From: Microbacterium sp. BLY
GTDB lineage: Bacteria; Actinomycetota; Actinomycetes; Actinomycetales; Microbacteriaceae
Length of the DNA stretch: 64,000 nucleotides
Reading direction: 5' to 3'
Assembly (NCBI RefSeq): GCF_017939615.1
Contig: NZ_JAGKSR010000001.1
Coordinates: forward strand, 1,364,001 to 1,428,000
The notes under the pieces are model-generated. The model ran no database searches. It saw only the letters and a program-made list of their open reading frames with translations, and was not told the origin of the DNA. How positions within the stretch are numbered: the stretch's first letter is position 1; every line of letters begins with the position of its first letter. The position numbers were made by a program, and so were the translations under genes. Below, piece by piece: positions 31,682-40,908 of this stretch.

Positions 31682-32173
31682 TCAGTGGCCCTGTTCGCCG
31701 AAGCGGACGATGGCCTCGTCGAGGATGCGCTGCGCCTCGGCGGCGTTGCCCCACTCGTCGACCTTGACCCACTTGTTGGGCTCCAGGTCCTTGTAGTGCT
31801 CGAAGAAGTGCGCGATCTCCTTCTTCGTGTACTCGGGCACATCGTCGATGTCCTGGATGTGGGCCCAGCGCGGGTCCTTCGAGAGCACCGCGACGAGCTT
31901 GTCGTCGCCGCCGGCCTCATCGCTCATCTTCAGCACGGCGACGGGGCGGACCTCGACGACGACGCCCGGGTAGATGGCGTGGTCGAGGAGCACCAGGACA
32001 TCCAGCGGGTCGCCGTCCTCGCCGAGCGTGTTGTCGAAGTAGCCGTAGTCGGCCGGATACCCGAAGGTCGTGTAGAGCACGCGGTCGAGGTGCACTCGCC
32101 CGGTCTCGTGGTCGACCTCGTACTTCACGCGGCTGCCGCGCGGGATCTCGATGACGGCGTCGTGTGCGCCCAT
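31682..32173 (-). CDS. ppa: Inorganic pyrophosphatase
   Basis: Soluble family I pyrophosphatase of 163 aa; hydrolyses PPi to two phosphates and pulls biosynthetic reactions forward. Active-site motifs visible: EIPRGSRVKYEVD, YPADYGYF, and the signature GDPLDVLVL with its Asp residues. The length is normal for the prokaryotic hexameric enzyme. The ATG at 32173 has AGGAG 9 nt upstream and opens the family's usual N-terminus (MGAHDAVIEIPRG). It is divergent from tilS across 105 bp. Confidence 0.95.
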   Translation of the reverse strand: MGAHDAVIEIPRGSRVKYEVDHETGRVHLDRVLYTTFGYPADYGYFDNTLGEDGDPLDVLVLLDHAIYPGVVVEVRPVAVLKMSDEAGGDDKLVAVLSKDPRWAHIQDIDDVPEYTKKEIAHFFEHYKDLEPNKWVKVDEWGNAAEAQRILDEAIVRFGEQGH

Positions 32174-32278
32174 ACGTGTGCTCCTCAGGAAGATCGGTTG
32201 GATGCCGCCGACCAGCCTACTCGCGGGCGGTCCCGTCCGAGTCCGTCGGAGCGAGCGACGGTGCCCTACCGTGGAGAG

Positions 32279-33271
32279 GTGCCGTCCCTCGCCCCCGCCA
32301 TCGCCGAGATCCGCCTCGCCGTGCGCATCGCGCTCGCCGATCTCCCCGAAGGGGCGACCGTGCTCGTCGCCGTCTCGGGCGGGGCCGACTCCCTCGCGCT
32401 GGCCGCCGCCACCGGATTCGAGGCCGCCAAGCGCGACCTGCGAGCGGCAGCGCTGACGGTCGACCACGGGCTGCAGGACGACTCCGCCGCAGTCGCCGCG
32501 CAGGCGGCCGCCGCGGCCGGACGCCTGGGACTCGACGCGCTCGTCGTCCGCGTCGAGGTCGACGGCGACGGCGGTCCGGAAGCCGCAGCGAGGCAGGCCC
32601 GATATCGGGTGCTGCGGGACGCGGCACGCGACATCGGAGCAACCGCCGTGCTCCTCGGCCACACCCTCGACGACCAGGCGGAGACCGTGCTCCTCGGACT
32701 CGCGCGCGGCTCGGGAGCCACGAGTCTGCAGGGCATGGCACCCGTCCGCGAGGACGACGACGGGCTCCGGTGGCTCCGTCCGCTGCTCGGGGTGCGCCGT
32801 GAGACGACCCGTGCGTTCTGCGCCGCCGCAGACCTGCAGCCGTGGGACGACCCGCACAACGACGACGACCGCTACACCCGGGTCCGTGTGCGGCAGCGCG
32901 TCCTTCCGGTGCTGGAGACGGAACTCGGTCCCGGTATCGCCGAAGCGCTCGCCCGCACGGCCGAGCAGCTCCGCGAGGACGCCTCCGCCTTCGACGAGAT
33001 GATCCACGAGACCATCGAGGACATCGTCGAGCACGCGGAGGCCGGGATCTCGGTGAGCGTCGCCGCCCTCGCCGCCAACCCCGCCGCTCTGCGCAACCGC
33101 ATCATCCGCCTCGTCGTCGACAGCGAGTTCGGCGTCAGCCTCACTCGCGCGCAGACGATCGAGGTGGCCCGCCTGGTCACGGACTGGTCGGGCCAGGGGC
33201 CGATCGACCTCCCGGGGTGCGCGGCGGCACGCCACGGCGGACGGATCGTGTTCACGGCGGCGACCCGCTGA
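32279..33271 (+). CDS. tilS: tRNA(Ile)-lysidine synthetase
   Basis: A 330-aa enzyme that attaches lysine to C34 of the CAU-anticodon tRNA-Ile so that it reads AUA; essential in most bacteria. The PP-loop ATP site is AVSGGADSLALA near residue 30, and the N-type ATPase domain continues with DHGLQ and LGHTLDDQAETVLLGLARGSG. The C-terminal domain is short, as in other actinobacteria. The GTG start lies 6 nt after a TACCGT -10 box, so the transcript is probably leaderless. In mycobacteria hpt follows tilS directly; here a cassette of four genes intervenes. Confidence 0.93.
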   Translation: MPSLAPAIAEIRLAVRIALADLPEGATVLVAVSGGADSLALAAATGFEAAKRDLRAAALTVDHGLQDDSAAVAAQAAAAAGRLGLDALVVRVEVDGDGGPEAAARQARYRVLRDAARDIGATAVLLGHTLDDQAETVLLGLARGSGATSLQGMAPVREDDDGLRWLRPLLGVRRETTRAFCAAADLQPWDDPHNDDDRYTRVRVRQRVLPVLETELGPGIAEALARTAEQLREDASAFDEMIHETIEDIVEHAEAGISVSVAALAANPAALRNRIIRLVVDSEFGVSLTRAQTIEVARLVTDWSGQGPIDLPGCAAARHGGRIVFTAATR

Positions 33272-33295
33272 ATCCGCTGGTCGGTCCTCGAGCCG

Positions 33296-33886
33296 CTACT
33301 TCCTGCCGCCGAAGAGCCCGCCGAGGATGCCGCCGAGATCGATCCCGCCGCCGGAGCCGCCCTGTCCTCCGCCGAGAAGACCGCCCAGCACGTCGCCGAT
33401 GCCGCCGCCGGAGCCCTGGTTCCCGCCGCCGAGGATGCCGCCGATGACATCGCCGATGCCGCCCGTGCCCTCGTCCGCGGTGCTCGACGGCGACGACTTG
33501 TCCTTGGTGGCGTTGGCGATCAGGCCCATCACGATCGGTGCGAGGATCGGGAGCAGCTTCCCGAAGTCGATCCCGGGCGTCGCCTTCGACTCCGTCAGCT
33601 CCTTCGTGACCTCCTTCTCCTTGCCGCCGAGGATGTGGGAGACGATCTTGCCGCCGTCGGCCTCGTCGATGTCGTCGACGGTCGCGGGCGGCGTCGCGCC
33701 CTGATGCTTGCCGAGGGCCTTCTGGATCGCGGCCGACCCCTCCGCGGTCTCCGCGTTCTTGGCGAGACCGCCGAGGAGGACCGCGCCGCCCTGTTCGACC
33801 GCGACCTTGGCCTCATCGCGGGACACCCCGAGCTTCCGGGCGATGTCGTCGAGCGGGACCTGGCTGAGGATGTCGTCGAGAGCCAT
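33296..33886 (-). CDS. DUF937 domain protein
   Basis: A 196-aa protein of the DUF937 family. Residues 1-100 are helical with the repeat-like DDILSQVPLDDIARKLGVSR and AVEQGGAVLLGGLAKNAE. A short hydrophobic segment (LLPILAPIVMGLIAN) follows, and then a Gly-rich C-terminus of repeated GGxLGG units (GGILGGGNQGSGGG, GGLLGGG). Function unknown. The ATG at 33886 has AAGGAA upstream. Convergent with tilS (24 bp) and divergent from the WXG-like cassette. Confidence 0.8.
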   Translation of the reverse strand: MALDDILSQVPLDDIARKLGVSRDEAKVAVEQGGAVLLGGLAKNAETAEGSAAIQKALGKHQGATPPATVDDIDEADGGKIVSHILGGKEKEVTKELTESKATPGIDFGKLLPILAPIVMGLIANATKDKSSPSSTADEGTGGIGDVIGGILGGGNQGSGGGIGDVLGGLLGGGQGGSGGGIDLGGILGGLFGGRK

Positions 33887-34024
33887 GAGTGTTCCTTCCA
33901 TCGGTCGCAGGGGCCTGCGTCAACGCTCACAGTAATGCGCAGCGGAGCACATGGGGAGATCTGCCCATCGCCGTCGTCCGGCCCGCCCTCTATCGTGGGA
34001 GCCTCCGGGGGGAAGGACCGAGGA

Positions 34025-34291
34025 ATGACCGATCTCGACGTGCAGCGCGATGCGCTCGATGCGGCGAAGGCGCGACTCACCGCCGCCGGTGCGCCCGTGA
34101 TCACCTCCTGCCTGTCCTTCGGAGGGATCGGGTCGCCGGCCGTCGAGTCGGCGCTCGGCGAGGCGGAGGCGCTGGTGACGCAGATCCTGACGGCTCTCGG
34201 GCAGACCGCCGCGAACTCCGCCGCCGACGCGGCCGGGGTCGCCAGCACCTGGACCGCCTCCGACGATGCCCTCGCGGAGGCGGCACGATGA
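34025..34291 (+). CDS. Small helical WXG100-like protein
   Basis: An 88-aa protein predicted to be two helices (LDVQRDALDAAKARLTAAGA and VESALGEAEALVTQILTALG) joined by a Gly-rich turn (SFGGIGSP), the outline of an ESX/WXG100 hairpin, although the Trp-x-Gly itself is missing. The C-terminal residues (AASTW-type, ASDDALAEA) are flexible. It overlaps the next gene by 4 bp (ATGA), so the products are probably made in fixed ratio and may bind each other. Assignment to type VII secretion is inference from size, fold and context. Confidence 0.6.
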   Translation: MTDLDVQRDALDAAKARLTAAGAPVITSCLSFGGIGSPAVESALGEAEALVTQILTALGQTAANSAADAAGVASTWTASDDALAEAAR

Positions 34292-36222
34292 GCCTCCCGG
34301 GACTGATCGACGACCCCGCGAAGGGGGACGTCGGCGCGGTGAACGGCGCCGCCACCGCCTTCACGACCCGCGCCGGATCGTCGCGGGAACGCAAGGCGGA
34401 CGCGGATGCCGCGCTCGCCGATCTCACCGCGATGACCTCGTCGGCGGCCGATGCGATGGGGGCCCGCGTCCTGCTGCTCGCGCAGCGGATGGGCGAGGCG
34501 GCGGAGGGCCTGGACGGCATCGCCGCCGCGATCACGGCGTACGCGAACGACCTCGAGGTGCTGAAGGCCGATGCGGCGCGGCGGCTGCGGGCCGCCCAGA
34601 ACGCCTACGACCACATCTTCGTGCGGCGGGCCGAGGCCCTGAACGCCGCGAGCGAGTTCGTGACCGGATGGGCCCTGCCGTGGGATGCCGTGCTGCCCTC
34701 CTGGATGTACCTCGACGACCCGGGGTACCTGCAGCGCTGGCAGAACGCGATCGACGCCTATCGCACTGCGAGGGACGCCTACAACGCTCTGGAAGAGGAG
34801 CGCCGGACGATCGACCAGCGGGCCGTGGGCGCGCTCGCGGCCGTCCCCCTCATCACCGCGGTCACCCAGGGCGGGAAGGTGGGGCTGTCCGGTTTCGCGG
34901 CCGCGAGCCTCATCTGGGCCGGAGACGTGAACGCGATCACCGCGGAGTCCCTCGCCGGGCTCGGTGACCCGGACATCATCCGCGAGACGTGGAACGCGAT
35001 GGACGAGGAGACGCGGGCCGCCCTCCTCATCGCGTCGCCCCTGATCCTCGGCAACCTGAACGGCATCCCGATCCGCGACCGCGTCACGGCCAACCACACC
35101 AACATCCGCGACGAGATCGCCCGTCGTGAGGCCGAGATCGCGCGACTCCAGGCGCTCGTCGACAGCCTGAAGACGGGTGACCGTGCCGACGCCTGGGAGG
35201 CCAAGGGCCATCTGGACGAGATCGCGAAGCTGCGCGAGCCCATCGACTACTGGCAGAGCCTGCTCGACCAGGACTACACATGGTGGGACGAGAGCGGACG
35301 CAAGCACACCGACGAGAAGGCCGGCGCGCGCGTGGTCGTGTTCGATCCCGGGGCCGATGCGGTGGCCACCTATCACGGCCCGATCGATGACAAGACCGGC
35401 GACATCCCCGCGTGGATCCGCAACGTCGCCGTGTCCGTCCCCGGCACCACGACGACCATGACGAACTTCGGCGACGGCACCGGCGCGCAGCTCTACCGGT
35501 CGGCCGGTCCGGACACCGCGGTCTTCCAGTGGGCGGGCGGGACGTTCCCCCAGCTGACGATCCCCGGTCCGACGGACGCCTCCTTCTCGAAGGACCTCGC
35601 CCCCAAGCTCGTCGACTTCGTCGCGGGCATCGACAAGCCGGCCGGCTCGTCGCTGACGGTCCTCGGCCACAGCTACGGCGGAGCGACCGTGGGGCTCGCC
35701 GAGAAGGCCGGCCTGGTCGCCGACCGCATCCTCTACGTCTCGGCCGCCGGCATGGGGGCGGGGGTGAGCGGGATCGAGGACTTCCCGCACACCGCCGACG
35801 TCCCGCACTACTCGATGATGGCGCGCGGCGACCTCGTCGTCGGCCTCATCCAGGGCAACGGCCCCGACCAGATGCACGGACAGTCCCCGCTCACGGCTGA
35901 TGGTGTGACCCGCCTGGAGACCGGGTGGATCAAGGACGCCGACGGGGGACGCCTGGTCGACCTCGAGGACTACAACGTCGAGGGAAACGGCACACCGCGC
36001 GGCATCGACAGCCACAGTTCGGTGTACGACCCGCGGTCGGTGGCGTTCGACAACATCATCGCCGTGATCACCGGCGGCGATGCCATGCTCTTCGCGCCCG
36101 ACGACGTCTACAACCCGCGGCCGATCGTGGTCCCGGGAGCGGGGCCGATCGTGCAGGCTCCGGTGCGCACCGACGGCATCGACAAATCGGATTTCGAGCC
36201 GGAGTACGCGAGGATCGAGTGA
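34288..36222 (+). CDS. Large helical protein with DUF1023 alpha/beta hydrolase domain
   Basis: A 644-aa protein, likely a secreted effector. Residues 1-330 are mostly helical and WXG/LXG-like; a YxxxE sequence (YNALEEE) near residue 170 resembles a type VII secretion signal. The C-terminal DUF1023 hydrolase (about 350-600) has GHSYGGATVGLA with nucleophile Ser462, and a late His in GIDSHSSVYDP. The C-terminus ends in a flexible proline-rich tail. Homologous DUF1023 proteins occur beside WXG100 genes in actinobacteria. Coupled to the gene before it (ATGA) and to the lipoprotein after it (TGATG). Substrate unknown: lipid ester or polymer is plausible. Confidence 0.75.
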   Translation: MSLPGLIDDPAKGDVGAVNGAATAFTTRAGSSRERKADADAALADLTAMTSSAADAMGARVLLLAQRMGEAAEGLDGIAAAITAYANDLEVLKADAARRLRAAQNAYDHIFVRRAEALNAASEFVTGWALPWDAVLPSWMYLDDPGYLQRWQNAIDAYRTARDAYNALEEERRTIDQRAVGALAAVPLITAVTQGGKVGLSGFAAASLIWAGDVNAITAESLAGLGDPDIIRETWNAMDEETRAALLIASPLILGNLNGIPIRDRVTANHTNIRDEIARREAEIARLQALVDSLKTGDRADAWEAKGHLDEIAKLREPIDYWQSLLDQDYTWWDESGRKHTDEKAGARVVVFDPGADAVATYHGPIDDKTGDIPAWIRNVAVSVPGTTTTMTNFGDGTGAQLYRSAGPDTAVFQWAGGTFPQLTIPGPTDASFSKDLAPKLVDFVAGIDKPAGSSLTVLGHSYGGATVGLAEKAGLVADRILYVSAAGMGAGVSGIEDFPHTADVPHYSMMARGDLVVGLIQGNGPDQMHGQSPLTADGVTRLETGWIKDADGGRLVDLEDYNVEGNGTPRGIDSHSSVYDPRSVAFDNIIAVITGGDAMLFAPDDVYNPRPIVVPGAGPIVQAPVRTDGIDKSDFEPEYARIE

Positions 36223-36752
36223 TGAAGAAGACCGCTCGCGCCGTCGCGCTGATGGCCGGCGCGCTCGTCGCCCTGACGCTGGGAGGATGCACGATGACGA
36301 CCGAGGTCGACAGCCGCGTGGACGAATACCGGGCCGAGGCGGAGGCGCTGGCGGACGAGGTCGTCGCGCTCATCCCCGCCGACCTCGCGCCCCCGTCGGC
36401 ACCCGACGTCGAGTCCCGGGGCCGCATGGTGCAGAACCCGGTCTCCGCCGACCCGTCGCCCGAGGACTCGGTCTGGTGGCAGGTCGACGTGTACGTCGAG
36501 CCCGTCCAGCGCCCCGCCGCCTCGGAGGACGCGGCGACGGCCATCGCCGCCGGTCTCCGCGACGACGGCTGGGAGCACACGGACGCGCGGGAGACGGCCG
36601 AGGGGCGTCGCACGGCGGACGCCTGGTCGAAGGACGACTGGTACGTAGAGGTGACGTGGGTGCGGTCGGAAGAGGGCAAGTACGAGACGGTCGAGATCGC
36701 GGTGCTCAGCCCGCGGACGATGCGCGGGGACCACGACGAGATCCACTCCTGA
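36222..36752 (+). CDS. Lipoprotein partner of the DUF1023 protein
   Basis: A 176-aa lipoprotein with signal KKTARAVALMAGALVALTLGGC (lipobox LGGC, Cys23). The mature domain of about 145 residues has a helical start (VDEYRAEAEALADEVVALIP) followed by beta-rich sequence (SVWWQVDVYVEP, DWYVEVTW). The single shared base with the hydrolase stop (TGATG) makes it part of the same operon. By position it could be an immunity protein, a co-factor for secretion or a receptor; the sequence does not decide. Confidence 0.6.
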   Translation: MKKTARAVALMAGALVALTLGGCTMTTEVDSRVDEYRAEAEALADEVVALIPADLAPPSAPDVESRGRMVQNPVSADPSPEDSVWWQVDVYVEPVQRPAASEDAATAIAAGLRDDGWEHTDARETAEGRRTADAWSKDDWYVEVTWVRSEEGKYETVEIAVLSPRTMRGDHDEIHS

Positions 36753-36795
36753 CCGGCGTTCGGCGGCCTGGACGGAAGCACCCGGTCGCGTCGCC

Positions 36796-36801
36796 TAAAA
36801 T
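36796..36801 (+). promoter_or_regulatory. -10 box TAAAAT for hpt
   Basis: A near-consensus hexamer 6 nt before the hpt ATG: a leaderless start. It separates hpt transcriptionally from the cassette in front of it. Confidence 0.5.
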
Positions 36802-36807
36802 CGATCC

Positions 36808-37359
36808 ATGCGCGCCGCGGAGATCCAGGACGACCTTGCACAGATCCTCGTCACCGAGGAGGAGATCCACGCCAAGCTCGACGAGCTCGCCGCGCAGGTC
36901 GCGAAGGACTACGAGGGCAAGGACCTCCTCCTCGTCGGCGTGCTGAAGGGCGCGGTCATGGTCATGGCCGATTTCGCGCGAGCGCTGCCGTTCCACGCTC
37001 CGATGGACTGGATGGCGGTGTCGAGCTACGGCGCCAGCACGAAGTCGAGCGGTGTCGTCCAGATCCGGAAGGATCTCGACACCGATCTGCACGGCAGGCA
37101 CGTGCTGATCGTCGAGGACATCATCGACTCGGGCCTCACGCTGAGCTGGCTGCTGGAGAACTTCGAGTCCCGCGGAGCGGAGTCCATCGAGGTCCTCGCG
37201 CTGCTGCGCAAGCCGGAGGCGGCGAAGGTCGAGATCGACTGCAAGTACGTCGGCTTCGACATCCCCGTGGAATTCGTCGTCGGCTACGGACTCGACTACG
37301 CCGAGCGCTACCGCAACCTGCGCGACGTCGCGGTGCTGGCGCCCCACGTCTACAGCTGA
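36808..37359 (+). CDS. hpt: Hypoxanthine-guanine phosphoribosyltransferase
   Basis: A 183-aa purine-salvage enzyme: hypoxanthine or guanine plus PRPP gives IMP or GMP. The PRPP loop VLIVEDIIDSGLTL (about residues 98-111) is intact, and LLVGVLKGAVMVMADFARAL precedes it. The length is normal. It starts the conserved run hpt / ftsH / fol genes. Confidence 0.95.
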   Translation: MRAAEIQDDLAQILVTEEEIHAKLDELAAQVAKDYEGKDLLLVGVLKGAVMVMADFARALPFHAPMDWMAVSSYGASTKSSGVVQIRKDLDTDLHGRHVLIVEDIIDSGLTLSWLLENFESRGAESIEVLALLRKPEAAKVEIDCKYVGFDIPVEFVVGYGLDYAERYRNLRDVAVLAPHVYS

Positions 37360-37384
37360 CGCTTCGACAGGCTCAGCGACCCAG
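37360..37384. repeat. REP-like element copy 2
   Basis: Identical over 25 nt to 31601-31625 and in the same orientation. It lies directly after the hpt stop codon, between hpt and ftsH. Confidence 0.7.
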
Positions 37385-37454
37385 CATCGGGGCGTTGCGC
37401 CGTGGGTGAACGCACAGCGGCCGCCTAGCACAGAGGCGATACGCTGATCCGACC

Positions 37455-39455
37455 ATGGATGTGAAGAAGCTCACCCGCAATCCGCTGATCTACGTCGCCC
37501 TGATCGGCGTGCTGCTCTTCGGCGGATTCCTGCTGATCTCGAACCTCGGCGCGCCGAAGCAGATCACGACGCAGGAGGGGCTCGAGCTGCTCTCGGGCAA
37601 GACCGTGACCGAGGTGGTCAACACCGACGGCGATCAGCGGGTGGACATGACCCTGTCCAAGCCGTTCGAGGGCTCCGAGAACGTCCAGTTCTACTACGTC
37701 GAGGCCCGCGCCGACGAGGTGGTCTCCGCGATCGATACAGCCGCCCCGAAGGACGGCTTCAACGACGCCGTCCCGCGCGCGACCTGGTTCGACGGCTTCC
37801 TCTCCCTGCTGCTCCCGCTGGTGCTGCTCGGCCTCCTCTTCTGGTGGCTCCTGTCGTCCATGCAGGGCGGTGGCGGCAAGGTCATGCAGTTCGGCAAGTC
37901 CAAGGCCAAGCTCGTCAGCAAGGAGACCCCGACGGTCACCTTCGCCGATGTGGCCGGCGCCGACGAGGCGATCGAAGAGCTCCACGAGATCAAGGAGTTC
38001 CTCCAGGACCCGGCGAAGTTCCAGGCCATCGGCGCCCGCATCCCGAAGGGCGTGCTGCTGTACGGCCCTCCCGGAACGGGTAAGACCCTCCTGGCCCGCG
38101 CCGTCGCCGGCGAGGCCGGTGCCCCGTTCTACTCGATCTCGGGTTCCGACTTCGTCGAGATGTTCGTCGGTGTCGGTGCCTCCCGCGTGCGTGACCTGTT
38201 CAGCCAGGCCAAGGAGAACGCGCCGGCCATCATCTTCATCGACGAGATCGACGCGGTCGGCCGTCACCGTGGCGCCGGCATGGGCGGCGGCAACGACGAG
38301 CGCGAGCAGACGCTGAACCAGATGCTCGTCGAGATGGACGGCTTCGACCCGAACGCGAACGTCATCGTGATCGCGGCCACCAACCGTCCCGACATCCTCG
38401 ACCCCGCGCTCCTGCGCCCGGGCCGCTTCGACCGGCAGATCGGCGTCGACGCCCCCGACCTCAAGGGGCGCCAGAGGATCCTCGAGGTGCACAGCAAGGG
38501 CAAGCCGCTGTCGAAGAACGTCGACCTCGAGGTCGTCGCCCGCAAGACCCCCGGGTTCACCGGAGCCGACCTGGCGAACGTGCTGAACGAGGCGGCGCTG
38601 CTGACCGCCCGCTCGAACGCGCAGCTCATCGACAACCGGGCGCTCGACGAGGCGATCGATCGCGTGATCGCCGGCCCGCAGCGCCGCACGCGCGTGATGA
38701 AGGACAAGGAGAAGCTCATCACGGCGTACCACGAGGGCGGACACGCGCTCGCGGCGGCGGCGATGAACTACACCGACCCCGTGACGAAGATCACGATCCT
38801 GCCGCGTGGCAAGGCGCTCGGCTACACGATGGTGCTGCCGCTGGACGACAAGTACTCGGTCACCCGCAACGAGCTGCAGGACCAGCTCACCTACGCCATG
38901 GGTGGCCGCGTCGCGGAGGAGCTCGTCTTCCACGACCCCACCACCGGCGCTTCGAACGACATCGAGAAGGCCACGTCGATCGCCCGCAAGATGGTCATCG
39001 AGTACGGCATGACGACGCAGGTCGGTCCCGTCAAGCTCGGCACCGAGGGCGGTGACATGTTCGTCGCACGCGACATGGGCCGTGGCCGCGAGTACTCCGA
39101 GAAGGTCGCCGAGCGGGTCGACGCCGAGGTGCGCGCCCTGATCGAGCAGGCGCACAACGAGGCCTACGCTGTGCTCAGCGAGAACCGCGACATCCTCGAC
39201 CGCCTCGCCCTCGCGCTCCTCGAGGAGGAGACCCTCGACCACAACCGCATCGCCGAGATCTTCACCGAGGTGAAGAAGCTGCCGGAGCGTCCGCTGTGGC
39301 TGTCGAGCGAGGACCGCCCGGTGTCGGAGCGCCCGCCGATCCAGGTCCCCAAGAAGGACGTGTCGCTGGCCGCCTCGGTCGAGGCGCCCACGACGAGTCC
39401 GCGCCCGCAGCAGGGCTCCGCCGGGGCGGGCAACCCGCGTCCCGCGACGGCGTGA
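37455..39455 (+). CDS. ftsH: ATP-dependent zinc metalloprotease FtsH
   Basis: A 666-aa membrane-anchored AAA+ protease that degrades misfolded membrane proteins and regulators. Two N-terminal helices (about residues 10-30 and 113-133) flank a periplasmic loop. The AAA domain has Walker A GPPGTGKT (at about residue 204), Walker B IIFIDEID and the second region of homology [16 protein letters not shown]. The zinc protease motif is HEGGH (at about residue 426), the actinobacterial variant of HEAGH. The C-terminus is Pro/Ala-rich and flexible. The ATG is preceded by a TACGCT -10 candidate. folE follows 1 bp later, so ftsH leads the fol operon. Confidence 0.97.
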   Translation: MDVKKLTRNPLIYVALIGVLLFGGFLLISNLGAPKQITTQEGLELLSGKTVTEVVNTDGDQRVDMTLSKPFEGSENVQFYYVEARADEVVSAIDTAAPKDGFNDAVPRATWFDGFLSLLLPLVLLGLLFWWLLSSMQGGGGKVMQFGKSKAKLVSKETPTVTFADVAGADEAIEELHEIKEFLQDPAKFQAIGARIPKGVLLYGPPGTGKTLLARAVAGEAGAPFYSISGSDFVEMFVGVGASRVRDLFSQAKENAPAIIFIDEIDAVGRHRGAGMGGGNDEREQTLNQMLVEMDGFDPNANVIVIAATNRPDILDPALLRPGRFDRQIGVDAPDLKGRQRILEVHSKGKPLSKNVDLEVVARKTPGFTGADLANVLNEAALLTARSNAQLIDNRALDEAIDRVIAGPQRRTRVMKDKEKLITAYHEGGHALAAAAMNYTDPVTKITILPRGKALGYTMVLPLDDKYSVTRNELQDQLTYAMGGRVAEELVFHDPTTGASNDIEKATSIARKMVIEYGMTTQVGPVKLGTEGGDMFVARDMGRGREYSEKVAERVDAEVRALIEQAHNEAYAVLSENRDILDRLALALLEEETLDHNRIAEIFTEVKKLPERPLWLSSEDRPVSERPPIQVPKKDVSLAASVEAPTTSPRPQQGSAGAGNPRPATA

Positions 39456-39456
39456 C

Positions 39457-40068
39457 GTGACCGTCGACAAGGAACGCGTCGAACGGCTCACCCGGGAGCT
39501 CCTGGAGGCCATCGGCGAAGACCCCGATCGTCCCGGCATCAAGCAGACGCCGTCGCGCATGGCGGAGCTCTACGCGGAGTTCTTCGCCGGCGTCGGGGAG
39601 GACCCGGCAGAGCCCCTCGCGCACACGATCAGCGTGACCCGAGGTCCTGCGCCGGACACCCTGCCGTCCGGCGCCGTGCTCCTGCGCGACATCCGCTTCC
39701 GCTCCGTGTGCGAGCATCACCTCCTGCCCTTCGCGGGGCATGCGCACATCGCTTACCTGCCGGGAGAGCAGGTCGTCGGCCTCGGTGCGCTCGTCCGCGT
39801 CGTCGAGATCCTCGCCGCGCGCCCGCAGGTGCAGGAGCGGCTGGGGGAGCAGATCGCCGACACGATCGCGGACAACCTCGATGCCCGGGGTGTGCTCGTG
39901 GTGCTCGATGCCAGCCACGGCTGCGTGACGATGCGGGGCGGGCGGCAGACCGAGGCGTCGACCCTGACGATCGCGGCGCGCGGCGTCTACACGGACCCGG
40001 TGGCGCGCGCGGAGCTCGTGACCCTGATCGGCATGGCGGTGCCCGGCGCCGGATCGGCGCGCGCATGA
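39457..40068 (+). CDS. folE: GTP cyclohydrolase I
   Basis: A 203-aa enzyme that opens GTP to 7,8-dihydroneopterin triphosphate, the first step of folate synthesis. Zinc ligands CEHH (at about residue 85) and a later Cys (SHGCVTMRG) are present, with substrate motifs LPFAGHAHIAYLPG. The start is GTG, 1 bp after the ftsH stop. It overlaps folP by 4 bp. Confidence 0.95.
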   Translation: MTVDKERVERLTRELLEAIGEDPDRPGIKQTPSRMAELYAEFFAGVGEDPAEPLAHTISVTRGPAPDTLPSGAVLLRDIRFRSVCEHHLLPFAGHAHIAYLPGEQVVGLGALVRVVEILAARPQVQERLGEQIADTIADNLDARGVLVVLDASHGCVTMRGGRQTEASTLTIAARGVYTDPVARAELVTLIGMAVPGAGSARA

Positions 40069-40874
40069 CCGGCATCTGGGGCATCGTCAACATCACCCCC
40101 GACTCCTTCAGCGACGGCGGCCGGTACTTCGACACGGACCGGGCGGTCGCCCACGGCCTCCGCCTGTGGGCCGAGGGGGCGTCGGTCCTCGACGTGGGCG
40201 GGGAGTCGACCAGGCCGGGTGCGGAGCGCGTGGGCGCGGAGGAGGAGCAGCGTCGTGTGCTCCCCGTCGTCGAGCAGCTCGCGGCGGCCGGCGTGCCGGT
40301 CAGCATCGACACCGTGAACGCCGCGACCGCGGCGGCCGCGGTCCGCGCGGGAGCCCGCATCGTGAACGACGTCTCCGGCGGGCTCGCCGATCCGGAGATG
40401 CGCGCCGCCGTCGCCGAGTCGGGAGCCGACTTCGCCATCGGGCACTGGCGCGGCTTCTCCGCCGACATGTACGCGAACGCCGACTACCGCCGCGTCGCGC
40501 GCGAGGTCGCCGGGGAGCTGCGTGAGCGCATGGGAGAGGCCGCAGCGGCGGGCATCGCGCCGTCCCGCCTCATCGTCGACCCCGGGATCGGTTTCGCCAA
40601 GCGCGGCGCGCAGAACTGGGACGTGCTGCGCGGGCTGGACGAGATCGTCGCCCTCGGACCGCGCGTGCTGATCGGCACGTCCCGGAAGCGGTTCCTCGCC
40701 GAGGTGCTGCAGGCTGCGGCCCCGGGCGGCGACGACGCGTCCGAAGCGCGCCGCGACCTCGCGACCGCCGTCACCAGCGCGCTCGCGATGCGGGCAGGCG
40801 TCTGGGCGGTGCGGGTGCACGACGTCGCGGCCACGCGGGACGCGCTCGCGATCTCCCGCGCCTGGGAAGGCTGA
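40065..40874 (+). CDS. folP: Dihydropteroate synthase
   Basis: A 269-aa TIM-barrel enzyme that joins p-aminobenzoate to hydroxymethyl-dihydropterin diphosphate; the sulfonamide target. Signatures NITPDSFSDGG and DVGGESTRPGA are intact, followed by DPGIGF and GTSRKRF. The ATGA overlap with folE couples the two. Confidence 0.95.
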   Translation: MTGIWGIVNITPDSFSDGGRYFDTDRAVAHGLRLWAEGASVLDVGGESTRPGAERVGAEEEQRRVLPVVEQLAAAGVPVSIDTVNAATAAAAVRAGARIVNDVSGGLADPEMRAAVAESGADFAIGHWRGFSADMYANADYRRVAREVAGELRERMGEAAAAGIAPSRLIVDPGIGFAKRGAQNWDVLRGLDEIVALGPRVLIGTSRKRFLAEVLQAAAPGGDDASEARRDLATAVTSALAMRAGVWAVRVHDVAATRDALAISRAWEG

Positions 40875-40908
40875 GTGCGGCGTCCGGCCCTCGCCGTACG
40901 CTAGAGGC

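Noticed and set aside
38728..38743. FtsH zinc motif HEGGH rather than HEAGH
   Set aside because: HExxH is intact and HEGGH is common in actinobacterial FtsH, so it is not a defect.
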